DNA of 64,000 nt from the NCBI RefSeq assembly GCF_027595985.1, contig NC_073306.1, positions 78,201,977 to 78,265,976 of the forward strand, read 5' to 3'. This DNA is from Sorex araneus. Taxonomy: Eukaryota; Chordata; Mammalia; Eulipotyphla; Soricidae. Shown one piece after another: positions 10,331-22,199 of this stretch (position 1 is its first letter; each line of letters opens with the position of its first letter). A model generated the notes under the pieces. The model was given only the letters and a program-made list of their open reading frames with translations. It did no database searches and was not told the DNA's origin. Position numbers and translations under genes: made by a program.

Positions 10331-11240
10331 TGCAAGCCCAGACCTGTGGGGTCTATGTAGCCCATTTGGGGTTACCCGGTCCTTTATCTGAAGTCAATGA
10401 GAAAGCAGGCCTTGCTCTTAGATTTCATGCTGTTCTTACACCTGGACAGTCAAATAAATTATGTCATCGAAATGCAAAAGTGTTGCAATATCAATTTGGA
10501 CTTACTAGAGAGGCAGCACGATTAATGGTTAAAAATTGCCCTGCCTGTGCACCTCATTCCAGAATAGTTTCTGATGGGGTTAATCCAAGATGACTTCTTT
10601 CTAATGAATTATGGCAAATGGATGTCACTCATGAACCTTCATTTGGAAAATTGATATTTATTCATGTTTTTGGACACGTTTTCAGGCCTGACCTTTGTAA
10701 CTTTACAAACTGATGAGGCCTGTAAGGATGTATCACGCCATTGTCTAAGTCAATTCGCTCAATTTGGCATTCCCCAATCCTATAAAACTGATAATGTCCC
10801 AGGATATACTGGGAAACCATTTCAATACTTTTGCTATGCATTTGCTATTAAGCATGTTACTGGAATCTTATATAATCCACAAGGACAAACTATTGTGGAG
10901 AGAGCTAATCAAACCTTGAAGGTCATGCTTCATAAATTAAAAGAAAAAGGGGGAGATAGTAGGGAAGTCTATAGACAGACACCTCAGAATTTATTATCTC
11001 ATGGCTTATTTGTCCAAATAAATTTAAATAAGGATGATTCTAGTGCTGCAAATCACTTCTAAAAGCATGATGATAAGAAAAAAATTGCTCAGGCCAAGTG
11101 GAAAGATCCCAATACTCATCAATGGTATGGACCTGATCCTATATTAATGTGGGGAAGAGGATATGCTTGTGTCTTTTCCAGAATCCACAATGAACCACGA
11201 TGGTACCGGCGCGATTCATCCGGCAAGTGGAAGAAAAAGA
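10331..11240 (+). pseudogene. ERV class II pol: integrase remnant
   Basis: Frames 10,189-10,593 and 10,664-11,062 hold the integrase. The zinc-binding part reads CHRNAKVLQYQFGLT then CPAC. The catalytic core shows the first Asp in WQMDVTHE, the second in YKTDNVPGY and the Glu in NPQGQTIVERANQ. A C-terminal WKDPN/HQWYGPDPIL/WGRGYACVF block follows in another frame (about 11,095-11,185). All three catalytic acidic residues survive, but frameshifts separate the parts. Confidence 0.88.
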
Positions 11241-11394
11241 GGAATTACAAGAATCTCCTATGTGAATTACAAGAATCTCCTTCCATCACTGGAAGATGAG
11301 GAAGATGCTGATAACACCGGCACACAAGAACCAACTGTCCATATTGTGGCTCTGCTAACTGTTAGCCACAATGACATTAATGTCACAAAAGGTC

Positions 11395-12560
11395 TGGAGT
11401 GAGATTTTTTGGACCTATGTCCCAGATCCTCATATGTTACAATTAGCCACTTGGAGAGGGGAACAGATTCCGTTTTATAACAATGCTGCTCAGTATGTCA
11501 TATTGAGCTAGTCATATTGAATGGCATCAGACAGATATGTCTTTTAGTGGTATATATAGGGGAGTGCTCATCTCCCTAGAAAGGAATTCAACTGCTAATG
11601 TAATTTTAGGATGTCTGGGTTTGCAAGATCATGTGCTATATTGGAAGAATCTTACCAATGTTGTTACTATTAATGGAACAGGATTTTCTAAGTGGTCTCA
11701 GTCCTATGATATGCTTGTGATATTTACCACCAGACTTAGAGACTTGCACACAAACGGTTGTACCCTCTCTATCCTCAATGTGGACGATGTGCAGGAGTCT
11801 TCAGGCCAGTTCCTGGACCATGAAGAACTACACATGGATCTCCTGGCATCCTCGAGCTCAAAATTCAAGTCTGAATGGAAATTGGAAAATTGCAGATGCA
11901 CTCTGGGGACTGCTGAATGAAGGTCATCAGATGGGAATATGGAGAGTGACCCTAGCTATGGAAAGGACCATGAATCATATCCGAAAAATGTAGAACAATT
12001 GAACTGTCCTAAAGGAAATCAGAATGTACAATTCTCTCTCAGTATGGGCGCCTTACAAACTGATGGGTCTGTTAAAGTTTGTGTACAGCTCTCCTGGTTT
12101 TTAATGTTTGGATATGCTAATATTAGTTATATGTCAGGAGTCCAGAATGTAATATGTAGTAGTTGTATAATTATGAATTGTATTATGGGTGTTGGTTTAG
12201 GGAAATAAGTACTAATTTTAAAACAATATTTTTATTGATTCCTACCAATATTATAAGTCCTTGGGCTGAAAAAATTATTGGTAATTTTTCAAACTTTGTA
12301 TGAATTATTTAGACCTAAGAGGGTACTGGGATTAACCATAGTTGGAGTTTTACCTTGATTAGTGTTATTGCTACTGCTAATACAGCAGGAATTGCCCTAT
12401 CACATTCAATACAAACAGCTCATGTAGCCAATGAATTGTCTAAACATGTGAGTACTACTTTAAGCCTGAAAGAAGCTATAGATAGAAAATTGGATAAAAA
12501 ATAAATAGCTTATGGGATGTAGTCAAAGTTATGGGTAATGAGGTACAGCTCCATGCGGGG
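11395..12560 (+). pseudogene. ERV class II env remnant (SU and TM)
   Basis: After pol, a betaretrovirus-type surface start is visible (FWTYVPDP, 11,408-11,440). An SU C-terminal ICSSC motif near 12,150 resembles the CSSC box of MMTV-like Env. A fusion-peptide and heptad-repeat stretch follows (ISVIATANTAGIALSHS, about 12,360-12,415). Many stops and frameshifts interrupt it. This was an envelope glycoprotein and is a dead copy. Confidence 0.75.
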
Positions 12561-13070
12561 CTTGGAGCACACTACCAGAGTGAACTCCTCATCCGTACAC
12601 ACTGGGAGATCTGGCCTGAATTAGGTGACACAAGACTGTCACCCGCGAGGTCCTTACACTGTGATCCTGACCACACCAACTGCTCTGAAGGTGGATGGAA
12701 TCAAGACCTCAGTCCATGTTTCACATGTAACAGCTGCCTCCCCCATTGGAGATAGAATGACACCAACCCATTGGAGATAGAATGACACCAACCTAAGGCA
12801 TGTCCGGACAATGGAAGATGATCCCACTCCAGATCAGACTGAAGAAAGTGGCTCAAAGGAACCATGGAAAGGGCACGGGTTGTTCTCTGTTTCTGCATGC
12901 TTGTAGTGACAACTGCAGAGCGAGCTCCTTATGTCCCCCACTTTGGGCACGGGGTACTCTTTTGGTACTGAGATATGTAGAATTGACCTTGATCTGTGCC
13001 AGTTATGACCCACACTGGGACGTGTTTTTGTTTAGAGACCTGTGTAATCATAATAAAAGGGGCAGCAGCG
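12561..13070 (+). other. ERV 3' region, unassigned
   Basis: A 25-bp unit, attggagatagaatgacacc plus flank, is repeated in tandem near 12,744-12,793. A hydrophobic leader-like frame ends in TTAERAPYV near 12,925. An AATAAAAGG word lies at 13,052. It could hold the end of env or another retroviral piece. Confidence 0.35.
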
Positions 13071-13079
13071 CTCTGTCAC

Positions 13080-13830
13080 TCCTGCCACCCAAGTTCGGTA
13101 TTCTTATACTGCTTCCCCCACCCCAGGGAGGTCAATGGCGATGGGCAGGTGAAGGAAGGAACGGGAGCCAGGCTAGTCGGTCTCAATTGCCGTTTATTCC
13201 AATCTCATCTCCATTCATTCCTGTCTCTCTCCCTATGCTTCTCCCCATTCCCATGCTACTTCATTCTCCTTCTCAATCTCTCATCATTCTCCTTCTCCTA
13301 CCGGCTTTGGATCTGGATCTGATCCCCCCAGCCCACTCTTACAGCCTAGTTAAATCCCTGAGCATGAGGGGTTGGGGCTTACACATAAGTGTCATCATGC
13401 AATCAGGGGATGTAAGGTCCATCCCTCAGGGGAAGCTACTTCCAGGACAGATTCTTATCCAGCAAGCGACTGGCCTAAACGTAAATATGGGTGTTTTTCT
13501 CCTCTCCTCAGTCCAACAAACATATAAACATTCATAAGATTAATAATTTTGTATGGACACAATAAGAGATACATTAAGCTTATAGAATTGCTCTCCTGGG
13601 GCCATCTTGATCTCAGACTACAGTGCTCAGGCCAGATTAGCCTTTCCTATCCCTAGCAGGGTCCTAATCTCGTCATTACTTTTGGATCATGACAGCATTT
13701 GTCCATGATCAAACTCTTAATTTATAGTTAAGAATTGTGGCGCTTTAGCCTGGCCCATTTCAATGCCAGGGTAGCTCACAGCTTGCCCTGGATCCCTTCA
13801 GTCCCGTGCAGGGACCCTGCTTTTGGGGTG
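13080..13830 (-). repeat. Possible inverted LTR
   Basis: On the minus strand an aagatggccccaggagagc stretch resembles ERVK/IAP-type U3 sequence. It is followed by a pyrimidine-free stretch and ggaataaacggcaattgag, a plausible poly(A) signal and R region. I found no exact target duplication, and the ends are estimates. The 245-codon frame at 12,800-13,537 on the other strand is probably incidental. Confidence 0.35.
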
Positions 13831-14139
13831 CTAGGAACTAAGGGCAACTGAGGCTTAAGTCAAGAAAGCAGATGCCCGGGAGGAAATAATGTTCAAAGCC
13901 AATTAAATCCCAAGTTATAAAGCATAATATGGATTGTCTTCCTATGTCTGTACAAAAAGGGCATTGCTTTAAAGTAAACAATTCAAAAGACATAAGTAGT
14001 GGAGAAAGGTAGTATTTCACTCATACATATAAAATCATAGATTTCTGAGGAATCTGACCTTACAAGTTAACAGAATCTGATTAGGGGGAAAAGGTGATAG
14101 ACCAGTTGGGGAAGAGAGCATAGAGAGGAGTTTACATAT

Positions 14140-14352
14140 AAACTCAGTGGAATGGAAGTGTCTCAGGAGCACTGTGAAAAACCTATGCTTCCTGTGGCAA
14201 GGGGAACAGGACATACCAATGTTGTCAATGTTTAGAGCTACATTCCAATAAACACAGAGGAATGGAGGTGCTTCAGGAGCACTGTGATGGGTATTACCAG
14301 ATAAACCTAAACTCTTTGTGGCAAGGGAGAAAGGACAAACCAATGATATGCT
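14140..14352 (+). repeat. Two-copy tandem repeat, period about 110 bp
   Basis: The block aaactcagtggaatggaagt at 14,140 recurs as aaacacagaggaatggaggt at 14,250. Both are followed by caggagcactgtga and a gtggcaaggg word. It lies in the proviral 3' interior, upstream of the 3' LTR. Confidence 0.75.
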
Positions 14353-14581
14353 ACAGAGACCTACTGAGCCTATTGTCTTGCACGTAACCTCTTGCTTGTC
14401 CCCTTCTTACTTTGCCAACTCCTGTCCTCCTGAATTGTGCTTAACAGTAAAGATTGCGCTGCAGGAATATTGAAGGTAGGATAAGCACGGTACAGTTGAT
14501 GGTTCTCAAGCAGGAGTACCAGAAGCTCCCAAACCTGGGGAACTACACCTGAATGGTCAGAATGAGGAAGATTCCTCATTA

Positions 14582-14995
14582 TGAATAACTAAAGCACCCA
14601 CTTAGCCGGAGAACTGACAGGCTCTGAGAAACTTAGGCCTCTTCCAAGAACAAGAAAAGCAGAAAAACCAGATGCTTTTGTCAAAAATTACATCCCCGGA
14701 ATAAGATTAGTCTCTGAAATGTAACTGTCAGGGAGATGGGCTGAATGTTGCAGGACAAAACAACAACAAAAATATATGTACTCTGTAGGCAATAGAAAAT
14801 TGCTGAGTAATGCTTACTTGCTAAAACGAAAGTATAAGAACTCGCTGAATTGAGTACTTGAGGTCCTTGTTGAACCCCGCTGCGTCTGGCGGATACTTGG
14901 ACCCCAGCTAGCTGGAGCAATATACCTCACTATGTGATTTACATTTTCGGCTCTGTTCTTTGTCCTTGAAGGGTGGTTGACTCCACACTCTAATA
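14582..14995 (+). repeat. 3' LTR of endogenous retrovirus
   Basis: Same orientation and length (414 bp) as the 5' LTR. Long shared words include cttaggcctcttcca and aagcagaaaaaccagatgct. Its poly(A) region reads gctagctggagcaatatacc, so the AATAAA has decayed to AATATA. The end has mutated from CA to TA. TTAT follows directly (14,996-14,999). Confidence 0.83.
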
Positions 14996-14999
14996 TTAT

Positions 15000-15729
15000 C
15001 TTAAGAAATTTTTTAGAAATAAGACAGTTAAAATAAATACCTCGGAATGTTGCAGTGAAGTGAACCTTCCTAAAGAAACCAGAGGGCAAAGGAATGGATG
15101 GAGTTGTCGTTTTGCTTTTAAAAACAGTGTTTTATAATTTGTTTTTGTTGAGGCACTGTGATAATGAGGTGGCCTAGAAAGCCCCCATTTCAAAGGCCTC
15201 TGCTAAGATAACAGGCTGTGTCCAGAAGGCTTAAGGGGCCCCATTGCTCCATCCTGCCCCACAGCTTGTAGGACTGCCCTAGACACCCCTGATTTATCAA
15301 TTAGCAAGACATACATTCTATGTTTTTGCCACCAGAATGTCTAGAATTGACCCACACTACTCTCTTCCTAGGATAGACTATAATTATTTTATTATCTTTA
15401 TATGATCACCTCAGAACATTTCATAGTTGATCCAAAGTGATATATGGATTTCTTACCCTTCATATGTGATTGGCTTAGAATATTTTATACACAATATGCG
15501 TTCTCCCCCAGATTGGGTACATGTCTCCTGCTAGCCCTCACCTAGGACTAAACTAAAGCAGATGTTTCCAGCCTAAAGCAGCCACGATAAAAAAAAAAAA
15601 AAGTGTCCCCCTAAGAACACTAGCTGGGCCCATCTCTTTGGAGGCCTCCCTGCTTCTCAACAGTGGACTTTTTTTTGTTTCCAATAAACTGACTTTGCTC
15701 TGTCTAAACAGGCTCACTCCTGGTAAACT
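15000..15729. other. Unassigned sequence
   Basis: No gene was seen. An A-run (15,589-15,602) and ccaataaactgactttgctc near 15,680 recall an LTR poly(A) region, but no boundaries are evident. The open frames here are shadows of the SINE or of chance. Confidence 0.3.
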
Positions 15730-15911
15730 TTTTTTTTTTTGCTTTTTTTTTGGGGGGGTCACACCCAGCGATGCTCAGGGGTTACTCCTGGCTTTGCACT
15801 CAGGAATTACTCCTGGCGGTGCTTGGGGAACCATATGGGATGCCGGGGATCGAACCCGGGTCGGCCTCTTGCAAGGCAAATGCCCTACCCGCTGTGCTAT
15901 CGCTCTGGCCC
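15730..15911 (-). mobile_element. SOR-type SINE, poly(A) class, complete
   Basis: Inverted copy with T-run (poly(A)), body and head. It is flanked by cactcctggtaaact at 15,715-15,729 and the same word with one change at 15,912-15,926. Confidence 0.93.
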
Positions 15912-15926
15912 CACTCTTGGTAAACT

Positions 15927-18107
15927 CTTTTACCCACCCCACAGCTTGGGCCCAGTGGGTTCAGGCACTTCCTCTGAACCCTTCAACTGAGTTTCAGACA
16001 TACAACATTCCAACTCATCATTTCTTTTTCTTTTGAGATCAAAAAACTGGGCACTTTGGTCTGCACTTGTAGTTAGAGAGAGAAAAATACAGGGTCAGAG
16101 TGACTGATGCATTACTCACACATGTCAGAGTGACACGATACATAGATTTTGTGTGGGAAAAAAAGGTCCTTCTGGGAGTACAAGCTATCTGGGAAAAACA
16201 AAAAACAAAACAGGACTGGCATTCAGGGCTTCCTCTGATTGTAGTAGTGAGTACAAAGCAGGCAGGAATCAGACTTCCCTTCACAGGGAAACAGGCTTCC
16301 CTTCATACTGTTGAGGTTCTAGATCTGATTGTTTGCAGTTCACAAGAACGGGCTTCCTCCCTAGGTCTCACCTGGGCTTTGCTGGGTTAGCCCACAAAGG
16401 TTTCTGGAGAGGAATTTTCTGTTCTGAATTTTCTTTCTTCCATCACAAAAGGGCTGCACTGCTAGCTTTGTGTGCTGGAGCCCCAGGTTAGAGCCCCCAC
16501 ACCCTAAGGTCCCTGAAGCAGGATGCTGGGGACAGTCCTTGCAAAGAGCCACATGTGCAACTCACCTTCCCAAACTGGACAATCTGTTTCTCTGTGCTAT
16601 GCCACAGCTAACGATTTCTTACAACAATAATATTCCTCAAATACATTGGCTATTTGTGTATTTAAGGAAGTATAGATTGAAAGGAATGGAGAAGTTTCTT
16701 TGTTTTCAAACGGAGACGCTTTCTGCTGATCATCACAAACTAAAACATACTTTTGAATGTTTAAGAATTACTCTATCTGCTCATCTTTTACCTGCAGGTT
16801 TAAAAGATCGACTAGAACAATGAAATAAACTGCTGTGTGGAATTGAATGAGGATAATCTAAACAAATGTTTTTTTATAAAGGCAAGGCAGGAGAATATTC
16901 TGAATATTAAGAGACACAAGCTGAAATAATTATCTGAAAATGGTCGGGGTTTCTGCAACTTATGTCCATTGGTCAGTTAAGAATAAAAATTAAATTGTAA
17001 ATACCTGTTGTATTAGATAGAGACTTTTATCCACCTTTGAAGCAATAAAGCCAGACTAGCAAAATACTACTAGAGTATGAATGTAGGTACAGGACAACTG
17101 GGATTTCCTTCTAATTGTTTTTTAAAAGCAAGTTCTATTTTTAAAATTTGGTATTAACAATACTGGGGGAGAAGAGAGAGAAAGGAATAGTTTTGACTAG
17201 GACATTCTTTTTACCCAATAAAGATCAATGAAGAAGAGCTCAATTTATGTCTATTGACTCTCATTTTAAAGTTTTTAAAAGCAAAACTAACAGAAAGCAT
17301 CAAAAGTAACTATTTAGACACTAAATGCCTATAAGCTCCCAGCTGGTGATAGAAGCTTGTTCTGTGAATATTCTACTGCAACCAAAGTGCCTACAGCAAG
17401 GCAGACAGGTGCCTGAGGGCCAGATAGTATGATAATTCTATCACACATGATATATTTTGTATGTTTTATATTTCTGCATCTTGTTTAATTTGTGCCTATG
17501 TGAAAGTAGTTTTTCACAATAAAATAATTTTAAAATAAAGTTAAGTAAAAATAAAACTAAACAGTCCTTAGTTGCATTGTGCAGTGATGAGATATTCTGC
17601 TCAATATTCTTATACTCCCCTCTTTCCCCACCACAGGATCCCCTTCCTAACACAGATACTCACTTTCTGCGTAGTTTAGTCAATTCCCTAGCTTCAGGAT
17701 CACTTTTTCATCATATAAGGTGTTTGGTGTGACTGCTGACTAGTGAGGACATAAGAGGAACAGGTTATAAGTGAACAATGGAGCAAATGCCAGATTGTTG
17801 GTAGGGAAATGCCCTGAGGAAACAGGTTTCCTGAAGATGAGGGAAATCTTCCTCCCACTGTTTTCCCTTTCCCTCAGCCGTTCATCTTCCTAGTCTGTGA
17901 AAACTCTTTTGTAATGAGGCAGATTGTAAGGACTTGAGTATTTGTGGAACTATATTGTCTTTCACCACTTTAGAAGCCAGTGGACCTAACATTTTACCCA
18001 GGTCTGTACTCACTGTGAAGTGCAAAGTCTAAAGCTTGTTACATGACAAGGTGGCTTCCTTGCCTGACTGGTTGCATGGGTTGGTGAAATTAGAAAACAT
18101 AAAGATC
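15927..18107. other. Unassigned unique-looking sequence
   Basis: No motif or coherent coding region was seen. Short frames at 16,100-16,390 and 16,470-16,823 show no family signature. A SINE-like word (gctggagccccaggttagag) near 16,470 hints at an old SINE. Confidence 0.35.
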
Positions 18108-18342
18108 TGCACTGTTGGTCTGTCCTCCCATTGTTCATCGACTTGCTCAAGTGGACACCAGTAACGTCTCCATTGTGAGACTTGTTGTTACTGTTTTTGG
18201 CATATCGAATATGCCTCGGGTCGCTTGCCGTGAGGGCGGGATACTCTCCGTAGCTTGCCGGGCTCTCCAAGAGGGACAGAGGAATCGAACCCAGGTCAGC
18301 CTCGTGCAAGGAAAACGCCCTACCTGCTGTGCTATGGAAAAA
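18108..18342 (-). mobile_element. SOR-type SINE, RTE-tailed class
   Basis: Inverted copy: the tail starts as tcctcccattgttcatcgac, followed by caccagtaacgtctccattg. The head ends near the A-run at 18,341. The 157-codon minus frame across it is chance. Confidence 0.9.
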
Positions 18343-18459
18343 AAAAATGTTTCTGGGCATATTTACACAGATTTGCTCTACAAGATTATCACCAGCTCCA
18401 CTAAGAAAAACACGTGGATATGGCACAAGGCCGCACTGAAAACATAAAGGCATGTAGGT

Positions 18460-18474
18460 GCTGCCATCTTGTGG
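18460..18474 (-). promoter_or_regulatory. CTCF-like motif candidate
   Basis: The minus strand reads ccacaagatggcagc. This fits the remembered CTCF core CCASYAGRKGGCRS with one mismatch. Sequence only; chance is possible. Confidence 0.25.
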
Positions 18475-19418
18475 ACCCAGCATGGATCCAGCATGTGAAT
18501 GACGAAATTGCTAGTGAAAGTGCTTTACTGATCTTAATATTGAGTTTACGTAAACTGATTTATAAATGTTCCCAAAGGAAGGTAGTTTTGACCTAGATTT
18601 ATAAATGCCAATGCAATATCAATTATGTAATGAAATTAGTAATGAAATTAAATCAAAATTAAATAAACAATAATCAAGTTTAGAAATAAGCAATTTCTAA
18701 AGCATGAAAACAGTATAAAGAAAATGACTTACAAAATTTAAATATTGGAAATAGTGAGTGTTACTAATGTATTAGTGAAAGAAAATCAACTGCGCATGAG
18801 AGCATTTCAGTGTAACATTACAAGGGAGGAAAGAACTGTCAAGTGCTCAAAGATATTTTATAGCATCATTAAAAGTATTAGGATACTGGCTAAATCCTCT
18901 GCAGTAATAAATTACTTAATCACTTTAGTGCATAGTTTCAACCACACAATAAAGCCAGTCAAAAGCAAAAACAAATCAAATGAACAAAATCTTTGCAGTA
19001 AATATTACCCTGAACCCTATAGATAGAAATAAAGTAGTTCTGAGGGAGAAGACCCCTCCTTCCAGTGTTTACATCTTAAAAGATAATCCACAATAATCAA
19101 ACAAGTTAATGATCCAGATAATTTCAGGTAGGAGCGGTTCAGGCATGAAGAGAATAACAAGAAAGTTACTAGACTGAAGGCTGAGAGGAAATGTGGAAGC
19201 ATTTGAGTGAGGCTGAAATGACAAGAAATCAATCAGAACACCTACAGCTTCCTGTGCTTGCAAAAGGAAACTGAATACAAGCAAAACAGAACAAAGCCCA
19301 AACGTGAGCATGAGAAAAGTTATGCAGCATGAAAAAGACAGCTTAAATCACGCACCATAGCACAGACACATGTGTGAAATATGCTATTCTGTGGACAGAG
19401 TGGAATAAAACCAATCCT
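18475..19418. other. Unassigned AT-rich sequence
   Basis: No gene was recognised and the frames are short and uncharacteristic. Confidence 0.3.
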
Positions 19419-19430
19419 ATAAGAGAATCT

Positions 19431-20050
19431 TCATGCATGAGGCCTGTCCAAACGTGTAGAGAGGAGCCTCCAGCATGGCTGCAGCTAGGTTCTGGTGGTC
19501 TTCGGCCACTGGGAGCTCTGCTTGGGGTGGGGAGGGAAGCTGGAGCCCATCCCCTCCGAGGGGCCCCCGGGGAAGACAGCCAGGCATGAGGGCAAGAGAC
19601 TCTCTGCATCACTCTCTTCTGAGAGCTTGCTTTTAAGTCTCTGGATGTTGACCGTTGATGGGACAACCGGCAGAGGAACCCAGGTGTGTGTAATCCCATC
19701 AACAGTCAACATCCAGAGACTTAAAAGCAAGCTCTCAGAAGCGCAGGGCTGCAAGTGGCCGCGAAAAAGCGCAATATCTTTGACCTACTTCTCCCTCTAG
19801 GAGAAACTGGCAATCTTCTGAGAGTTTCCTGCCCCCATGGGACAGCCTTGCAAGCTCCCCATGGTGTATTCATATGCAAAATCCAGTAACAAGCTGGATC
19901 TCATTCCCCTGACCCTGAAGAGCCTCCAGTGCAACATCCTTAGGAGGGCCAAGTCGAGATAGACTTCTAAGATCTCAGGGAAAGTACGAAATGAGATGTT
20001 ACTGAGCCCGCCCGAGAAATCGGTGATTAATGGGATATTGTGTGTGTGTG
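19431..20050 (+). mobile_element. RTE-tailed composite retroposon with 5' inversion
   Basis: It is flanked by the perfect 12-bp duplication ataagagaatct (19,419-19,430 and 20,051-20,062). The 3' part (19,661-20,050) runs in plus sense, ending in a cgagaaatcggtgattaatg block and a short (GT)n. The 5' GC-rich part (19,431-19,660) is inverted. At the junction, arms of about 42 bp (19,620-19,661 and 19,697-19,738) form an inverted repeat around agagacttaaaagcaagctc. This resembles twin-primed reverse transcription. Confidence 0.85.
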
Positions 20051-20199
20051 ATAAGAGAATCTATTTTTTCAAAGATGTTTATACCTACAGAATGATGCCA
20101 TGCCAAGAGAAAACAGGCTGCCATCAAGGTAACTTTTTAAAAAGTATTAATTTTAGGAAAAAATATATATAAATGTCATACTCTGGAGACAGAAACAAA

Positions 20200-20260
20200 G
20201 GAGAGAGAGACAGGTAGACAGACAGACAGACAGAGACAGAGAGACAGAGACAGAGAGAGG
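20200..20260 (+). repeat. (CAGA)n-rich purine repeat
   Basis: Interrupted CAGA and GAGA units. Confidence 0.85.
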
Positions 20261-20394
20261 ACTCCTTGGTGCCTAGAACACCACAGAAGGATCATTCTGA
20301 AACAGCCTACTAATTCCTCACCATGTAACCAACTGCCCTCTTCAGATTAAAGAACCTACTCCTCACAGCCAGTCCTTCATTTATTTCAGCGAGG

Positions 20395-20504
20395 ACACAG
20401 TTTTAGAGCCTGAAAGAGAGTACAGGGACTTGTCTTGTATTTCTGACCCTACTTCAATCCCTGGCACCACATATGGTTCCCCAAGCACTGTCAGGACATC
20501 TCTG

Positions 20505-20565
<61 letters not shown>

Positions 20566-20615
20566 CAACCCACCAGGAATAAATCCTAAGCACAGACAGG
20601 AGTGACCCAAAATTA
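20395..20615 (+). mobile_element. Old SOR-like SINE with internal (CA)n
   Basis: The body cccaagcactgtcaggacat and the end acaggagtgacccaaaat match the poly(A)-class SINE. A long (CA)n array has expanded inside it (20,510-20,564). Confidence 0.6.
20510..20564 (+). repeat. (CA)n microsatellite
   Basis: About 27 CA dinucleotides, uninterrupted. Confidence 0.97.
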
Positions 20616-20870
20616 AACAAAAATGATGACTCCCGATCTTGGGACTGAGAAAAATGAGAGAAATTACTCCCATGCTACCCTATCTGCAACAAGAAACTTG
20701 TTGACTCTATACAATTGGATCAATGAACTAATATAGTGCAGGTCAATGTCTTGACTTCTGCCAGAGAAGAGAGCAACCTACCAGGAGCTCACAGCGGTGA
20801 TTATCCCACCACTTAACCACTTTGCCAGTCCTTTTTCATTAGCTTTGAACGTCTGCTTATTAAAAGAATG

Positions 20871-20888
20871 ACCACAAGAGGGCAGCAC
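20871..20888 (+). promoter_or_regulatory. CTCF-like motif candidate
   Basis: accacaagagggcagcac matches the CTCF core consensus with one mismatch and lies outside any recognised repeat. Confidence 0.3.
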
Positions 20889-21935
20889 AGAAGTTTTCTT
20901 TTAAAGCCAGGGGTCATCTTTCATAGAACTTGACAGAGGAAGCAAAAAGGAGAGAAATCTTTCTTCCCCCATAAACGTTATAAAGAAGCAAGATCTAAGG
21001 ATATTTAAAAACTTTTTAAAAAGTCTGTAAAAATGTATCAGATTCGGGACAAATGAAACTTGAATTTGGTAAAGTCGGAGATTAGAAATCTGAGTGAGCA
21101 GAATCTATTTGTCCAAAATATCAATAAAAGATGGGGAAGCTAAGAACAAAGATCAATGTTGAAGGAAGGTGGCCAGAAATTTTGGTCAATAAATAAAATA
21201 TTTCAGAATATTTAACTCAGGGACAGATTTATATTCACTGGTGCACAATCGCTTGTGAGAGACTCCACCATCCTTAGCTATTCATGAGTGTCTTAATTTT
21301 AAGTATCCAAAGCAGCATTTCTTTACATTATTTTATTTAGTTCATATTTGAGCATTTACAATTCATGTATAGTTGACAAATATGTTCACGTCTTTAAGGG
21401 TTTCTCTTTGCCCACCTATTTTCCTCCTGTTCTCTCCCTCTTTCATTGAAGCACCAGTAGGGCCAAACACAACCATTTCCGGGATTTATTTTAAAGGCCT
21501 AAGCCAGGGGGGTGGTTTAGAAGAGAGTGGAGGAGAGAAGAAGCAATACAGCAGTTCAGAAGCAGAGCATATTTGAATGCCCAAGTAGAATAGTGGAGCT
21601 TTCTCCAGAGCAGAAAAAGGACATCCTTGTCGTGGGAGAGGGAGAAATCATAAAAGATCTGGGTCTCTAAAGCTTATGGATCAGAGAAGAACCAAGTCTT
21701 TTGGTGGAGATGCACAAAGGAACCTGTTAGGCCCTTGACAGTCATTTCTGGCTGAAATGTGCAGAGGCAAAGCCATCCTTACAGTGTTAGACTCAACAGG
21801 CCTCATTTCTTCTTTCAGCCCCAACATGGTTTTTGCAAAATTTAATTCAAACTTGGCCAAAGCTAGGTGCTAATTGTTTCATATTCTTTTATTGAGATGT
21901 CATGGTTTTCAACTTCTTCTGTATGTATTATTATG
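20889..21935. other. Unassigned sequence
   Basis: No gene or repeat was recognised. Confidence 0.3.
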
Positions 21936-21945
21936 TACTTGTGAT

Positions 21946-22189
21946 GTTTAACTGGAGCGATAGCATAGCTAGGCATTTGCCTTGCACGCGGCCAATCTGG
22001 GTTTGATTCCTTTGTCCCTCTCGGAGAGCTTGGCAGGCTACCGAAAGTATCCCGCTCACATGGCAGAACCTGGCAAGCTACCTGTGGCATATTTGATATG
22101 CCAAAAACAGTAACAAGTCTCACAATGGAGACGTTACTGGTGCCCGCTCGAGCAAATCAATAAACAAGGAGATGAGAGTGCTACAGTGC
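21946..22189 (+). mobile_element. SOR-type SINE, RTE-tailed class
   Basis: Full-length copy with tail gagacgttactggtgcccgc. It is flanked by the perfect 10-bp duplication tacttgtgat (21,936-21,945 and 22,190-22,199). Confidence 0.93.
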
Positions 22190-22199
22190 TACTTGTGAT

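Noticed and set aside
12800-13537. 245-codon open frame as a possible gene
   Set aside because: No known domain, composition follows a pyrimidine-rich, LTR-like stretch, and the adjacent frames in the provirus are all decayed.
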